Shown: positions 1-6,989, numbered from the stretch's first letter. The stretch is DNA of 10,757 nucleotides from Nitrospira sp. (GCA_025361385.1 JANYAJ010000385.1:1-10757); one strand, 5' to 3'. The notes: generated from the letters alone by a model not told the origin. Numbers and translations: made by a program.

Positions 1-392
1 AGGACAAGGGCGAGCGCGATGTCGGTGTCGGCATCCGTCGCTGAGTTCCGATCGAGCACGGTCCCTTTCCATTTCCAGGCAAAGAGCTTGTCGTCGCGGA
101 CTTGGAGGTGTTGCTTCGTCCAAGCCCACACGGTATTGAACGTCGCGCGATCATTCGACCAGACGGCACGGAGCATGGCGTAGCCTTGCCCTTCCGACGT
201 CGTGATGCCCTGTTCGTCCAAACTGACGACCCGGCCATGTTGTATGTAGGTCTGTTTGTAGAAACTCCAGAGCGCCGAGAGATCATCGAGTTGATGAATG
301 TATCGGTCGCTTGAACGCTCTTGCTGGCTCTGCTTGGCTGAAGCGAGGGGCGGAGATAGGCCCAGGATGAGTCCGCAGAGCATGAGGAGCAT
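1..392 (-). CDS. Glycoside hydrolase family 8 (endoglucanase-like), 5' part only, cut by window edge
   Basis: This is the N-terminal ~130 residues of a secreted GH8 enzyme, the family of cellulose-synthase-associated endoglucanase BcsZ. It would hydrolyse beta-1,4-glucan (cellulose or a related polymer) in the periplasm or outside the cell. Counting from the ATG at 392, residues 1-19 are hydrophobic and end in LASA, a signal peptide. The GH8 signature TTSEGQGYAMLRAVWSND spans residues 64-81, and Glu67 is the expected general acid. LFAWKW lies at 103-108, and the second signature NSATDADTDIALAL (116-129) carries the conserved Asp residues. The gene reads off base 1, so the catalytic domain is incomplete here. 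The start is uncertain: the frame is open up to 509, the ATG at 392 lacks a nearby Shine-Dalgarno sequence and gives a signal peptide without positive charge, and an AGGAG at 431-435 lies further upstream. A longer start (CTG at 425 or TTG at 473) is possible. The family call is confident; the exact substrate is not shown. It is divergent from ydbH. Confidence 0.86.
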   Translation of the reverse strand, partial: MLLMLCGLILGLSPPLASAKQSQQERSSDRYIHQLDDLSALWSFYKQTYIQHGRVVSLDEQGITTSEGQGYAMLRAVWSNDRATFNTVWAWTKQHLQVRDDKLFAWKWKGTVLDRNSATDADTDIALALV

Positions 393-680
393 GGTCGGTG
401 CGAGATGCTTTGCGAGTTGGCTCAGAGGGACTCCTAGGTTGAAGAGATGGCGAACGAATGGGATGGGGAGCAATGGGTGACTCGATGGGTATGAACTGAC
501 GGATTGGTGCTAAGGCAAGATACCGGCGCTTGTGAAAGCCTGTCAACGGTGGCCAGAAGGAACATGGTGGGACGAGGCGCCGGGGAGGAGACGCAGGGCC
601 TTGGCATTGCCGCTCTTGACAGATCCGTCGTGATTATCTGACAACCGTCCACAGAAGGTTGATTGTCTGAACAGGAACCT

Positions 681-3464
681 ATGCTGACGCATCGATATCA
701 GATCGCGCTGCTCCTCGGGTTGGTTGCCCTGGTGAGTCTCTATCTGCTCCTGCCGTTGACGGCCTCGTATTTATTGGCTCAGGGGCTTCGCCAGTATGGC
801 TACAAGCACGTCATCATCCAGCTGGGTTATCCCGGCTGGAGTGGGATGCATATTCCCGTCGTGTCGTTCCAACAGGATTTGGCCGGTGAAAGTGTCATGG
901 TGTCGTTGACGAATGCGGAGATTCAGTATCGGGTGCCGCAGTTGATCCATGGGCATGTCGATCGGGTGTCTCTTCCCTATGTGGCCATCCAGATCCTGAA
1001 TCTTCCGCCGTCTGAACTTGGCGAGGATGGAGGAGCCGTTCAAGGTCGAGTGGAGAGTGAGGACTCGCCTTGGACCCTCTTGACCGCCGGCGATCTGTTG
1101 CGAGGCCTGCCCATTCTTCCCTTCGAGGAGTTGCATCTGGATCGCGTGACCATTTTTCGTGAACAGGCCACCGGGCCTCTTCGCCGGGTCACCATTTCGG
1201 GTGTCGTGATGTATCGGGAGGGCGAGCTCGGAGGTCACCTATCGTTTCAGGGGCGTGACACGGCGACATATGGACTCACGGTGACGGGGCAGTCGGCCAG
1301 CACCTGGTCTGCCACCTTGGTGTCTCAGCGGCCTCAGGCGGTGCCGATTGTGTCATGGCAGTCTCAGGCGCGTCCGGATGGCCAGAAGATTCAGGTCAAT
1401 GGGAGACTGGAGGTGAATGTCCGTGAGTTGGCGCCGTTCATTGCTCTGCTCGTCCCGATCGGTCCGGAGTTGGGGAGAGTGACGGGGCATGTCGCGGTAC
1501 GCTGGGCTGGCACTGCGGCGGCTGATGCGTCCTTGGCATCGCTGCAGGAGGATTCCCGTACGCATCTGGATGGAGAGGTCCAAGTGCAGATGACGCTGCC
1601 CGCGTTGAAGGAGGTTGCGAAAGATATTACGGTTGCCTATGAAGGCACTTTCACGGGGAATGCGACGGAGGTGGGATGGACCCTGGCTCCCGGTGTGCTG
1701 CTGACTGCAACGGTGAATGCGCAACCCCGTATTATTCCGGAAGTGGTCAGGATGATTCTCCCGCGCGGGGATCAGTCGGTACGGATTGAGAACACCAGGC
1801 CGGTGCAGGGAAAGTTGTATTGGGCGAACAGGCCGGTACGCATGATCATTGAGGGGCCTCTGCACGTAACCTATGGCATGACATCGGGTCCGTTGGTGGC
1901 CGAGTTCGAAACGAGCCTGGCTGAAGCGGCGGGTGGTGAGCTGGTGTTGGTGGAAGGGACCTATCGAGTCGAGGGCGTCCTTCCGAAGGCGGTGAGGGAC
2001 CTTCTCTCGGCGAAGGAGGCGATGGGAGGGTTCCGGGGAACGGTGACGCTGGCTCGAACGTACGTCAAGGGGATCCTCTTGCCATCGTCTTCCGTCACGG
2101 CCACGCAGATCGAGCAGGGGTCGGCGGTCGTTTCGAGCGTCACGTTACAACTGGCCGAGGCTTTGACCGTGCAGTGCGATCTAGCGGCCAGCCATTGCAG
2201 CGCCGGGCCTGCCACGGTGGCTGTTCGAGTCCAGGCCATGCGCGTGATGGGCCGGCCGGTTCGCTTGTCCCAGGGTAGATTACGGGTACAGCTGGCTGAG
2301 ACGACTGGGGCATCCTGGAATGCGCAAGGCACATTCGCGGTGGACGGAGTGGCGTTGGACGTGGCTCCGTGGGGGATGCCGGCGACTGATTGGACGGTCA
2401 GGTTTGTGGCCAATCAAGCCGGAATCAAGGCCGAGCTTCGTGTCGACGCGCCCTTCCGTGAGGGGATTGTTACGGCCAAGCTTGAGCAGCCTTTGAGCGC
2501 GGCGCCGGGAATGTTGCATGGCACGATCGGGCCGATTGTTTTTGACGGCGCTGAGCGGCGGCTGAGCAAGATGCTCTTGGGATTGCCGATATCTACGGAT
2601 GTCACGGAGGGTCAATTCACGGCGACCGTCGATGCGTCGTGGTCCGGTGGCGCAGGGGATTCGGCGCAGGGGTTCCATCTGGCGTCCGGGACGGCGAAGA
2701 TCGTGGCAGATAAGCTGTCCGGCCATTATCGGGACTATCGCGTAAAAGAGATGAGTGCGACGATGGCGCTGCGTGCTGATGGATTGACGTCGATGGCGAC
2801 GGTGCAACCAGTGCCGGTGACGATCGCGTCGCTGCAGACAGGTGTGGAGGTGACGAATCTGGCGACGATGTTCCAGGCACGATGGAAGTTGCCGAATGGG
2901 CTGCCGGTCATTGAGGTGAAGGATTTCCATTGTGAAGTATTGGGGGGGACGGTCACGAGCCCTGGATTGCTGATTGACTTGGCCAAGCCTCATTATCAGC
3001 AGACCTTTTCGTTACGCAGTCTCGACCTGGCCAAGATTCTCAGCGTGGAACAGCAGAGGGGCCTCCTGGGCTCAGGAACGCTGAACGGGACGTTGCCTAT
3101 CACGATCAGTCCTGATGGTGTGGCCATCGAAGATGGAGTGATTGAGGCGCAGCCGCCAGGTGGGGTGATACGGTATGTGTCGACTGCGGAGTCGACGAAA
3201 ATCGTCTCGGAGTCCGATAGTCCGCTATCCCTGGTCTCGCAGGCGCTCAACAACTTTCACTACACGCTGCTGCGAGTTGGTGTAGAGTATGCGGACGACG
3301 GGACGCTTGATTTGAGCGCGCGTCTGGAGGGCCGGAATCCTGACTTGAAGAAGACCCCTCCTATCCATTTTAATGTGACCGTGCAGGAACATATTCCAAC
3401 TCTGTTGAAGAGTCTTCGTCTGGTCCAGGACATTCAAGACGGCGTGCAAAAGAAGTTTAAATAG
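681..3464 (+). CDS. ydbH: YdbH-family AsmA-like intermembrane phospholipid transport protein
   Basis: A 927-residue protein (933 if it starts at TTG 663) with one N-terminal membrane anchor (about residues 8-31) and a long periplasmic part rich in alternating beta-strand sequence. This is the architecture of YdbH, which with TamB and YhdP forms the AsmA-like group of groove-shaped proteins that carry phospholipids from inner to outer membrane. E. coli YdbH is of similar size (about 880 residues). The C-terminal ~150 residues (LRSLDLAKIL … GSGTLNGTLPI … FHYTLLRVGVEY … ARLEGRNPDLKK) resemble the conserved 'dicarboxylate transport' domain that gave the family its misleading name. The strongest support is the neighbourhood: ynbE follows the stop codon directly, and ydbL comes next. 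ATG 681 has AGGAA at 673-677; TTG 663 has GAAGG at 654-658. I prefer the ATG, but both are plausible. It is the first gene of the cluster, divergent from the GH8 gene. Confidence 0.88.
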   Translation: MLTHRYQIALLLGLVALVSLYLLLPLTASYLLAQGLRQYGYKHVIIQLGYPGWSGMHIPVVSFQQDLAGESVMVSLTNAEIQYRVPQLIHGHVDRVSLPYVAIQILNLPPSELGEDGGAVQGRVESEDSPWTLLTAGDLLRGLPILPFEELHLDRVTIFREQATGPLRRVTISGVVMYREGELGGHLSFQGRDTATYGLTVTGQSASTWSATLVSQRPQAVPIVSWQSQARPDGQKIQVNGRLEVNVRELAPFIALLVPIGPELGRVTGHVAVRWAGTAAADASLASLQEDSRTHLDGEVQVQMTLPALKEVAKDITVAYEGTFTGNATEVGWTLAPGVLLTATVNAQPRIIPEVVRMILPRGDQSVRIENTRPVQGKLYWANRPVRMIIEGPLHVTYGMTSGPLVAEFETSLAEAAGGELVLVEGTYRVEGVLPKAVRDLLSAKEAMGGFRGTVTLARTYVKGILLPSSSVTATQIEQGSAVVSSVTLQLAEALTVQCDLAASHCSAGPATVAVRVQAMRVMGRPVRLSQGRLRVQLAETTGASWNAQGTFAVDGVALDVAPWGMPATDWTVRFVANQAGIKAELRVDAPFREGIVTAKLEQPLSAAPGMLHGTIGPIVFDGAERRLSKMLLGLPISTDVTEGQFTATVDASWSGGAGDSAQGFHLASGTAKIVADKLSGHYRDYRVKEMSATMALRADGLTSMATVQPVPVTIASLQTGVEVTNLATMFQARWKLPNGLPVIEVKDFHCEVLGGTVTSPGLLIDLAKPHYQQTFSLRSLDLAKILSVEQQRGLLGSGTLNGTLPITISPDGVAIEDGVIEAQPPGGVIRYVSTAESTKIVSESDSPLSLVSQALNNFHYTLLRVGVEYADDGTLDLSARLEGRNPDLKKTPPIHFNVTVQEHIPTLLKSLRLVQDIQDGVQKKFK

Positions 3465-3466
3465 CC

Positions 3467-3700
3467 ATGAAGAATCCTATGAGGATGACCATGCGGAGCA
3501 GGACTGTGTTGGCCGGTATCGTCGGTGCGATGCTCGGTGGGGCATTCGTCGGGTTAGAGGCTTGTACGCCACGTATTGAAGTGGCGCCGTCCGATAAGCC
3601 GATTACCATCAACTTGAACGTGAAGATCGACCATGAGGTTCGGGTGAAAGTGGACAAAGAGTTAGACCATGTTCTGTCAGACAAGAGCGGTCTGTTTTAG
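3467..3700 (+). CDS. ynbE: YnbE-like outer-membrane lipoprotein, partner of YdbH
   Basis: A small lipoprotein of 77 residues. A basic N-terminus and a Gly/Ala-rich hydrophobic stretch end in LEAC (Cys33), then the mature part begins TPRIEVAPSDKPITINLN and continues VKIDHEVRVKVDKELD. The CTPRIEV and PITIN-NVKI-HE pattern is the hallmark of YnbE. In E. coli, YnbE is an outer-membrane lipoprotein thought to extend the beta groove of YdbH and complete the bridge across the periplasm. The Glu at -2 of the lipobox is unusual. The ATG at 3467 lies 2 bases after the ydbH stop, which suggests translational coupling. The in-frame ATG at 3491 has a better upstream GAGG (3481-3484) and gives a compact MRSRT… signal, so it may be the true start. 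The stop codon is overlapped by the left end of a palindromic element. Family assignment is confident. Confidence 0.88.
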   Translation: MKNPMRMTMRSRTVLAGIVGAMLGGAFVGLEACTPRIEVAPSDKPITINLNVKIDHEVRVKVDKELDHVLSDKSGLF

Positions 3701-3856
3701 GAGGATGCTGAAAAACCCGCCAGCTGGGAAACGCAGAACGGTGAGCGATGAACTATGAGCAAAGAAACTTTGTTATTTCAGCGTTCCGCGTTCATCGTTC
3801 TGAGCTAGCGGTTCACTCACTGCGGCCTTGCCGGGCGGGATTTTTGAGCATCCTCC
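3700..3856. mobile_element. MITE-like palindromic element between ynbE and ydbL
   Basis: The two ends are near-perfect inverted repeats. GGAGGATGCTGAAAAACCCG at 3700-3719 (continuing CC) matches, in reverse complement, 3834-3856, which reads GGAGGATGCTCAAAAATCCC from base 3856 inward. They differ by two substitutions and one inserted base. Inside, a second imperfect inverted pair (3734-3758 against 3778-3802, about 19 of 25 positions) flanks a small perfect hairpin CAAAG-AAA-CTTTG at 3760-3772. The whole element could therefore fold into one long hairpin. It has no transposase and any reading frame in it is a by-product. Such short palindromic elements with a GGATGCT…AAAAA end are, from memory, recurrent in Nitrospira genomes. 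No clear target duplication is visible. It extends the ynbE-ydbL spacer to 251 bases and could act as a terminator, an RNA-processing site or simply an insertion. Confidence 0.75.
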
Positions 3857-3951
3857 GGGAGTGGGCTTCCGTTGTTTTCGCGGATGGGCTGGTACGTTTT
3901 TGGCGTGGACACATAGTTTCTCAGTACCTTGCTAGGTAGAGGAGAGTCGCA

Positions 3952-4287
3952 ATGACAACATGGGGACGAGTGGTTACGGTCGGTACAATGTTGTGGTGTC
4001 TTGTGGCAGTGCAGCCGTTGTTGGCCCTCACGCTTGACGAGGCGAAGTCGAAGGGTCTGGTCGGAGAAAAGTCAAACGGCTATGTAGGCCTTGTGTCACC
4101 GGGCAGCGGGGAGGCCCAGGCTTTGACGAACGAGGTGAACCAGAAACGGCGCCAAGCCTATGAGGAAATTGCTCACCGCAATGGTACCAGCCTGAACGCA
4201 GTGGAAATGCTGGCAGGGGAGAAGGCCGTGGCGAATACCAAGCCTGGAAATTTCGTTGAGGGCTCCGCAGGCTGGGTCAAGAAATAG
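3952..4287 (+). CDS. ydbL: YdbL-like periplasmic protein (DUF1318)
   Basis: A 111-residue secreted protein. Residues 1 to about 25 form a signal peptide ending VQPLLA, and the mature chain starts LTLDEAKSKGLVGE, the characteristic opening of YdbL. It contains SNGYVGLV (42-49), then a helical stretch with NEVNQKRRQAYEEIA, and ends with NTKPGNFVEGSAGWVKK, the typical C-terminal signature. In E. coli, YdbL is encoded with YdbH and YnbE and is proposed to act as a periplasmic chaperone or modulator of YdbH-YnbE assembly. The start is supported by GAGGAGAG at 3939-3946 ending 5 bases before the ATG. A palindromic element separates it from ynbE, so it may depend on read-through or its own promoter; I could not identify a convincing one. 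Its stop lies 5 bases from the stop of the convergent molybdoprotein gene. Confidence 0.87.
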   Translation: MTTWGRVVTVGTMLWCLVAVQPLLALTLDEAKSKGLVGEKSNGYVGLVSPGSGEAQALTNEVNQKRRQAYEEIAHRNGTSLNAVEMLAGEKAVANTKPGNFVEGSAGWVKK

Positions 4288-4292
4288 CGCGC

Positions 4293-4937
4293 TCACCCGT
4301 AACGGTCGTTCTTCCAGGGGAATCCGGTGTTGGAATAGCCGCGGACTTCCCAGAATCCCTTTTCATCCTTCTCTGAAAACGTAATTTCTTTCACCCACTT
4401 GGCTCCCTTCCAAGCATACCGTTTCGGCACGATGACTCGTACCGGCCCGCCATGTTCTTTGGTGAGGGGTCTGCCATTCCAGGTGTAGGTCAACAGCACA
4501 TCCCGATCGTTGCAGGCTTCAAGCGGTAGGTTGGTGGTGTAGTCGTCGAAGGATTTAAAGAGTATGAATTTCGCCGAGGGCAGTGGCTTCACCACGGACA
4601 GAATGTGTTTGAAGCTGACGCCTTCCCACTCGTTGTCGAATCGGCTCCAACTGGTCACGCAGTGAAAATCGGAGGTGTCTTTGAATTGGGGCTGGGCGAG
4701 AAACTCCTCCCAGGTCCACGAAATGGGATTGGCGACAGATCCACCGATCGTGAGCGTCCAATCCGAGAGAGGAATATCGGGTTTGAAACCCAAATCGAGC
4801 ACCGGGAAGGTTTCGACGAGGTGCTGTCCCGGCGGCAAACGATCATCGCCTTCGTAGAAGACTTCGCGCTCTTCTCCTCCACGTCGGGCCTTGGCCCATT
4901 GCTCTTTCTTCTCAGTTAGTCGGTTGGGATCGTCCAT
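4293..4937 (-). CDS. Sulfite-oxidase-like molybdopterin-dependent oxidoreductase (cytoplasmic, YuiH type)
   Basis: A 214-residue protein made almost entirely of the sulfite-oxidase-type molybdopterin-binding domain. LSDWTLTIGGSV lies at 57-68 and SDFHCVTSWSRFDNEWEGV at 89-107, where Cys93 is the expected molybdenum ligand and WSRFDNEWEGV the cofactor-pocket segment. EHGGPVRVIVPKRYAWKGAKW follows, and the C-terminus ends WEVRGYSNTGFPWKNDRYG. There is no Tat or Sec signal, unlike periplasmic MsrP, and no heme or dimerisation domain, so it is the short soluble form related to B. subtilis YuiH. The substrate is unknown for this subgroup. No msrQ-type heme partner is nearby. The reading frame continues upstream to 5066, but ATG 4937 has AGGAGG at 4943-4948 with a 5-base spacer and family-like length, so I chose it. 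It converges on ydbL with a 5-base gap. Confidence 0.87.
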   Translation of the reverse strand: MDDPNRLTEKKEQWAKARRGGEEREVFYEGDDRLPPGQHLVETFPVLDLGFKPDIPLSDWTLTIGGSVANPISWTWEEFLAQPQFKDTSDFHCVTSWSRFDNEWEGVSFKHILSVVKPLPSAKFILFKSFDDYTTNLPLEACNDRDVLLTYTWNGRPLTKEHGGPVRVIVPKRYAWKGAKWVKEITFSEKDEKGFWEVRGYSNTGFPWKNDRYG

Positions 4938-4942
4938 GGTGG

Positions 4943-4948
4943 CCTCCT
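4943..4948 (-). promoter_or_regulatory. Ribosome binding site that sets the molybdoprotein start
   Basis: The minus strand reads AGGAGG here, followed by CCACC and then ATG at 4937. This strong site decides for the internal ATG over the upstream ATG at 5066, which has no comparable site and would add 43 residues that do not resemble the family. Confidence 0.8.
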
Positions 4949-5030
4949 CACGAGAGAGTACGGGAGCCAGGGTCTTCCTGACAACTAGATAGTGAGTCGG
5001 CTCGCAAGGCCCATTCTGACAGGAGTGGGA

Positions 5031-5045
5031 ATTCTCTTCGAGAAT
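5031..5045. repeat. Small perfect inverted repeat in the divergent promoter region
   Basis: ATTCTC-TTC-GAGAAT is a 6-bp perfect inverted repeat with a 3-base centre. It lies in the roughly 180-base region between the molybdoprotein gene and the EF-hand gene, which are transcribed away from each other. It could be an operator or a hairpin, or chance; no bound regulator is known to me. Confidence 0.3.
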
Positions 5046-5115
5046 CAGTGGTCTATGGGGCATCATGGATGCTGGTAGTCTTGAAAGACGTTCGAGTCAA
5101 TTAGTCGGGGGCAGG

Positions 5116-5667
5116 ATGTCGTCACATCTATATCCATGCAGGCTTCTCCTGGTAGCTGTCCTTGTTGTGACTCTGGGTGGGTTCAGCGACTGGACGCCGC
5201 TCCTATGGGCCGCTCTTCCCAACTCGAAGCAGGGGGCTAAGTCGCCGACCATTCAGTCCCTTGGGCTGGATCGCAAGGGTTCGCCTGTGACACCCAAGGC
5301 GAGCGCTAAACCACCGACCAAGTCGGAGCTGAGTAGGGCTCTGGCCGCAGGGCCTCAGGGACCGTCTGTAGATCGAGCTCATCGGAAGACCGCTCGCCAT
5401 CGAAAGGCAGGCAAAAAGTGGCGCCCACCGGCGATCGTTCAGCCGAAGCCGGATCTTTCCTATCATGGCATGTTCGAGCAACCGCAACGTTATGACCCCA
5501 GCCGAGATCGCCAGACAGGGCGCGCGCCAAATCCCCAGGCCGGTGAGCTTCAGCAAGAGCATTTCCAGGAACTCGATAAAAACCATGATGGCATGATCGA
5601 TCCGTTCGAACGGGCCTTCGGCCGCCTCGACATGGATCGTGATGTGAGCAACCATCAGTGGGAATAG
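5116..5667 (+). CDS. Secreted small protein with two C-terminal EF-hand loops
   Basis: A 183-residue protein. Residues 1 to about 33 form a signal peptide (CRLLLVAVLVVTLGG core, then LLWAALP), so it is probably periplasmic or secreted. A basic, Pro/Lys/Ser-rich low-complexity middle (about 35-110) is followed by the C-terminus with calcium-binding loops. Loop 1, DKNHDGMIDPFE, is at 154-165 with D, N, D, M, D and E at loop positions 1, 3, 5, 7, 9 and 12. Loop 2, DMDRDVSNHQWE, is at 172-183; it keeps D/D/D/S/E but lacks the central Gly and ends at the last residue. The loops start only 18 residues apart, shorter than a standard EF-hand pair. The frame also has an ATG at 5065, but ATG 5116 follows a G-rich GGGGGCAGG and gives a normal signal peptide, so I prefer it. 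The function is unknown; calcium binding is inferred from loop 1. Confidence 0.72.
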   Translation: MSSHLYPCRLLLVAVLVVTLGGFSDWTPLLWAALPNSKQGAKSPTIQSLGLDRKGSPVTPKASAKPPTKSELSRALAAGPQGPSVDRAHRKTARHRKAGKKWRPPAIVQPKPDLSYHGMFEQPQRYDPSRDRQTGRAPNPQAGELQQEHFQELDKNHDGMIDPFERAFGRLDMDRDVSNHQWE

Positions 5668-5755
5668 CCTCCTCTGACATACAGCCTCTTCTACAGATTC
5701 CCGCTGACTCGACCGACAAGTGAGGTAGCGGCTATCAGGGGGAAAGGATCTTCTT

Positions 5756-5989
5756 ATGCGCGCAGGCTTGCTCTTCATACTCTTGTTCGGGTTTGGGTGC
5801 GCAGGCCCGGACGTCTCACGTCCCCACGTCAATGCCGAGTCTTCCGGGAATATCTGTCGTTCCGGCCAGCCCTCGATGGAAAGAGGGCGTATGGCAGAAA
5901 GACAATGCCCTTCCCCCTCAGCAGGCTGGGCCCGCGTCGGTGAGGTCCTCAGTGGCGCCGTCACAGCCGTGCGGATGCCCAGGCCGTAA
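5756..5989 (+). CDS. Doubtful small lipoprotein-like gene, possibly frameshifted
   Basis: The N-terminus MRAGLLFILLFGFGC followed by AGPDVSRP looks like a short lipoprotein signal, although the lipobox (GFG before Cys) is poor. AAAGGA lies about 9 bases upstream of the ATG, a fair ribosome site. Read straight through, the product is 77 residues with no recognisable domain. The adjacent +1 frame is open to 6125 and reads PSLPGISVVPASPRWKEGVW, more protein-like than the straight frame. A shift near 5830-5840 would join the two into a longer lipoprotein. I do not recognise either version. It could be a real small lipoprotein, a broken one, or non-coding. Confidence 0.33.
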   Translation: MRAGLLFILLFGFGCAGPDVSRPHVNAESSGNICRSGQPSMERGRMAERQCPSPSAGWARVGEVLSGAVTAVRMPRP

Positions 5990-6227
5990 GAGGTCAGTCT
6001 CCGCTCATTCAGCCTGCGTCCCTCTCCATCCGCCGGGCTGGTTTAGTAGGGAACCAGCGACATCCCTGCAGATCCATCGCACCATCCTAGCCGTCTATCC
6101 TAGGCATACCACTCGCCATGGCTGAACCCGCTCATGCCTGTTTGGTCTTGGTTGCTGTAAGAGCGTCGCGTGGGCTACGACCAGCTCTCGCAGAAGATGA
6201 CATTGACAGCCATGAGAGGAGCCCCCC
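5990..6227. other. Intergenic stretch before the VTT operon
   Basis: No convincing gene is seen. An open frame running to 6125 from the preceding doubtful gene has no domain. The promoter of the VTT-oxidoreductase-DUF3047 operon should lie near its right end, but I see no clear -35/-10 pair. GAGAGGAG just before 6228 serves the VTT gene. Confidence 0.5.
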
Positions 6228-6965
6228 ATGATACAGCCCGAGGTGACGATGCCAACGTCCGTACCTGAGACAGCCATGCCGGCCGGGTCGAGTGCCGGGA
6301 AAATTGTCATTGCCGCGGTGATCGCGGTGGCCATCGGTGCGTTTTTTTACTTTGACCTTGGGCAGCTCTTATCGCTGACGGCACTCAAAGCGCATCGCGA
6401 TACACTGCTGTCCTTCACCGAGGCGAATTATATCTCTTCGGCAGGACTATTCATCCTCGCCTATATTGTCGTGACGGGCTTGTCGTTGCCTGGCGCGGTA
6501 ATTCTTACCTTGGCCGGAGGATTCTTATTCGGAAGCCTGTTCGGCATGCTTTTCGTGAATCTGGGGGCGACGACCGGGGCGACCCTGGCTTTTCTAACGG
6601 CTCGCTACCTGCTGCGCGATTGGGTCGAGCAGAAGTTCGGGAAGTGGCTGGGACCTGTTCAGCAGGGATTTACGAATAACGCGTTCAGCTACCTGATGAC
6701 CCTGCGGCTCATTCCCCTGTTCCCCTTCTTTGTCGTGAACCTGGTCGCAGGCCTCACGCGCATGAATATCGGGACGTATGTTGCGGCGACGGCGTTGGGC
6801 ATCATCCCCGGTTCGTTCGTCTACGCCTACGCCGGTCGGCAACTGGGGACGATCAATTCGCTCAAGGAAATTGCCTCGCCGAATGTGATCGGGGCCTTTG
6901 TGTTATTGGGGCTTCTGGCCCTTGTTCCTACGGTGTATAACAAGTTCCAAGCCAGGCAGTCGTGA
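6228..6965 (+). CDS. VTT-domain (TVP38/TMEM64, DedA-superfamily) membrane protein
   Basis: A 245-residue inner-membrane protein. A short polar N-terminus is followed by hydrophobic segments at about 26-42, 72-110, 113-126, 163-176, 184-203 and 221-235. The VTT-family core is clear: GGFLFGSLFGMLFVNLGATT (97-116), then GATLAFLTARYLLRD (117-131), LRLIPLFPFFVVNLVAGLTR (159-178) and TALGIIPGSFVYAYAG (188-203). The two re-entrant-loop motifs of the superfamily, which includes lipid scramblases such as VMP1/TMEM41B and bacterial DedA proteins, fall in these stretches. GAGAGGAG ends about 7 bases before the ATG. It is the first gene of a three-gene run, 37 bases before the next start. From memory, many bacteria carry this domain fused to, or next to, a MerA-like flavoprotein, so a joint role is likely. 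Whether it moves a lipid or a small solute is not shown. Confidence 0.88.
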   Translation: MIQPEVTMPTSVPETAMPAGSSAGKIVIAAVIAVAIGAFFYFDLGQLLSLTALKAHRDTLLSFTEANYISSAGLFILAYIVVTGLSLPGAVILTLAGGFLFGSLFGMLFVNLGATTGATLAFLTARYLLRDWVEQKFGKWLGPVQQGFTNNAFSYLMTLRLIPLFPFFVVNLVAGLTRMNIGTYVAATALGIIPGSFVYAYAGRQLGTINSLKEIASPNVIGAFVLLGLLALVPTVYNKFQARQS

Positions 6966-6989
6966 CGGCGCATGCCGTCTTTCCCCAGA

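Noticed and set aside
616..645. Promoter for ydbH based on TTGACA at 616-621
   Set aside because: The -35 match is perfect, but no acceptable -10 hexamer lies 16-18 bases downstream; the nearest TTATCT is too close.
3890..3930. GGTAC…GTACC inverted repeat upstream of ydbL
   Set aside because: Five base pairs with a long spacer are expected by chance.
3748..3939. Open frame of 63 codons inside and beyond the palindromic element
   Set aside because: It spans the inverted repeats, lacks a ribosome site and has no protein-like features.
4938..5066. N-terminal extension of the molybdoprotein from ATG 5066
   Set aside because: The added residues do not resemble the family, and a strong ribosome site marks ATG 4937.
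5065..5115. Longer start for the EF-hand protein at ATG 5065
   Set aside because: It would place a polar 17-residue extension before the signal peptide, with a weaker upstream site.
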